DNA from: a bacterium
Lineage (GTDB): Bacteria; UBA3054
DNA length: 7,801 nt
Direction of reading: 5' to 3'
NCBI GenBank assembly: GCA_017538635.1
Contig: JAFYIM010000058.1
Span: 1 to 7,801 of the forward strand
The notes under the pieces were generated by a model that was not told the DNA's origin, did not search any database, and was given only the letters and a program-made list of their open reading frames with translations. The position numbers and the translations under genes were made by a program. Positions within the stretch are counted from its first letter, which is position 1, and the number at the start of each line of letters is the position of its first letter. Below, one piece after another: positions 7,209 through 7,801 of this stretch.

Positions 7209-7801
7209 ATGAAAAACACGATGAAAATAAAAGTCTTTTTCCTAACCATTATGCTGGCAATAGGCGCGCTGGCCGAAGTCAAAGTCTCGGCCACGTGCAG
7301 CCGCAAAGCCATCAGCATGGATGAATCGCTGCGCTACACCGTAACGGTGGAGAACGCCAAGAACGCCTCTCCCCCGCAATTGGGCGAGATGGACGGCTTC
7401 CGCGTGATCATGGGGCCCAGCCAGAGCAGCAACATCTCCATAGTGAACGGAGTGCAGTCTTCCTCCCAGGAATTCAGCTACGAACTGCAGGCAGTTAAGA
7501 CAGGCAAACTGACGATCGGCGAAGCGAAGATCAAAGCCGACGGCAAGACTTACAATCTGCCGAAGATAACGATCGATGTTTCGGAAGCGAGGAAAAGCTC
7601 CGCCAACTCCCCCGCCACCACGGAAACGGGCGGCGAACTCTTCCTGGAACTGGACGCCAGCACCACTAATACTTTCGTAGGCGAACAGATCTTCCTGACG
7701 ATCACGCTCTACTACAAAGACCTCAATCTCTCCGGCGCCAACCAGCCGGAACTGCAATTCGCGGGCTTCAACGCCCAGGACATCGGCAATTACCAGCAGG
7801 A
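7209..7801 (+). CDS. batD: BatD, 5' part (runs off the right edge)
   Basis: An open frame of 197 whole codons with no stop before the window end. The start ATG at 7209 (or a second Met at 7221) opens a Sec signal peptide: basic MKNTMKIK, a hydrophobic stretch, then ALA before EVKV (predicted cleavage near residue 22). The mature part matches the BatD 'oxygen tolerance' family: a first strand pair (VSATCSRKAISMDESLRYTV), PPQLGEMDGFRVIMGPSQSS (55-74), NGVQSSSQEFSYEL (80-93), a KTGKLTIGEAKIKADGKTY segment, and a second domain starting about residue 143 (ELFLELDASTTNTFVGEQIF). These are consecutive beta-sandwich domains expected in the periplasm. Typical BatD ends with a transmembrane helix and a cytosolic tail, outside this window. 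It starts 11 nt after batC, with no clear Shine-Dalgarno site. Family call strong; the 3' end is not visible. Confidence 0.9.
   Translation, partial: MKNTMKIKVFFLTIMLAIGALAEVKVSATCSRKAISMDESLRYTVTVENAKNASPPQLGEMDGFRVIMGPSQSSNISIVNGVQSSSQEFSYELQAVKTGKLTIGEAKIKADGKTYNLPKITIDVSEARKSSANSPATTETGGELFLELDASTTNTFVGEQIFLTITLYYKDLNLSGANQPELQFAGFNAQDIGNYQQ

Overview
The window is one compact, co-directional (+ strand) gene cluster of the 'Bat' (Bacteroides aerotolerance-type) / MoxR-vWA class. It holds seven complete genes and two partial genes at the edges. The order is: the 3' end of an unidentified gene; a MoxR AAA+ ATPase; a DUF58 (vWA-like) protein; a small membrane-anchored TPR protein; a lipoprotein-signal protein joining a BatD-like outer domain to a DUF4381-like inner domain; BatA; BatB; a long TPR/Gln-rich BatC; and the 5' part of BatD, which runs off the right edge. 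Junctions are very tight: -4 (ATGA overlap), -4 (ATGA overlap), 1, 4, 11, 11, 12 and 38 nt. There is no gap over 40 nt and no visible terminator or credible internal promoter, so this reads as a single polycistronic operon. Its promoter probably lies left of the window, because the partial upstream gene ends only 11 nt before moxR.

Organism: a Gram-negative-type (diderm) bacterium is likely, since several proteins have Sec or lipoprotein signals and the BatC and BatD products should be periplasmic. Codon use is moderately G+C-rich, with frequent AGG/AGA arginine codons beside CGC. Most genes have strong AAGGAG-type Shine-Dalgarno sites, which argues against Bacteroidota, where such sites are generally weak. 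The layout (moxR - DUF58 - small TPR - DUF4381-like - batA - batB - batC - batD) would fit the PVC superphylum (Lentisphaerota/Verrucomicrobiota) or a similar deep diderm group. This placement is inference at low confidence.

How the parts probably work together: MoxR (cytosolic AAA+ ATPase, Walker A/B, sensor 1, arginine finger and sensor 2 all visible) and DUF58 (cytosolic, intact DxSxS metal site) would form the ATP-driven cytosolic part. BatA and BatB are inner-membrane proteins with a large vWA domain that is conventionally drawn between membrane segments; both have intact MIDAS residues. The DUF4381-like protein has one internal transmembrane segment and could link the cytosolic and periplasmic sides. 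BatC and BatD supply periplasmic TPR and beta-sandwich protein-interaction surfaces. The physiological substrate of Bat systems is not settled; B. fragilis genetics links the locus to oxygen tolerance and envelope fitness.

The most unusual points are the architecture of BatC (549 residues with a helical insertion of about 200 residues, an acidic linker and a 59-residue Gln/Asp/Asn tract before a conserved C-terminal tail), the extra small membrane-TPR gene between DUF58 and the DUF4381-like gene, and the lipobox/BatD-like/TM/DUF4381-like fusion. The cluster as a whole belongs to a known family; I see no evidence for an entirely new system.
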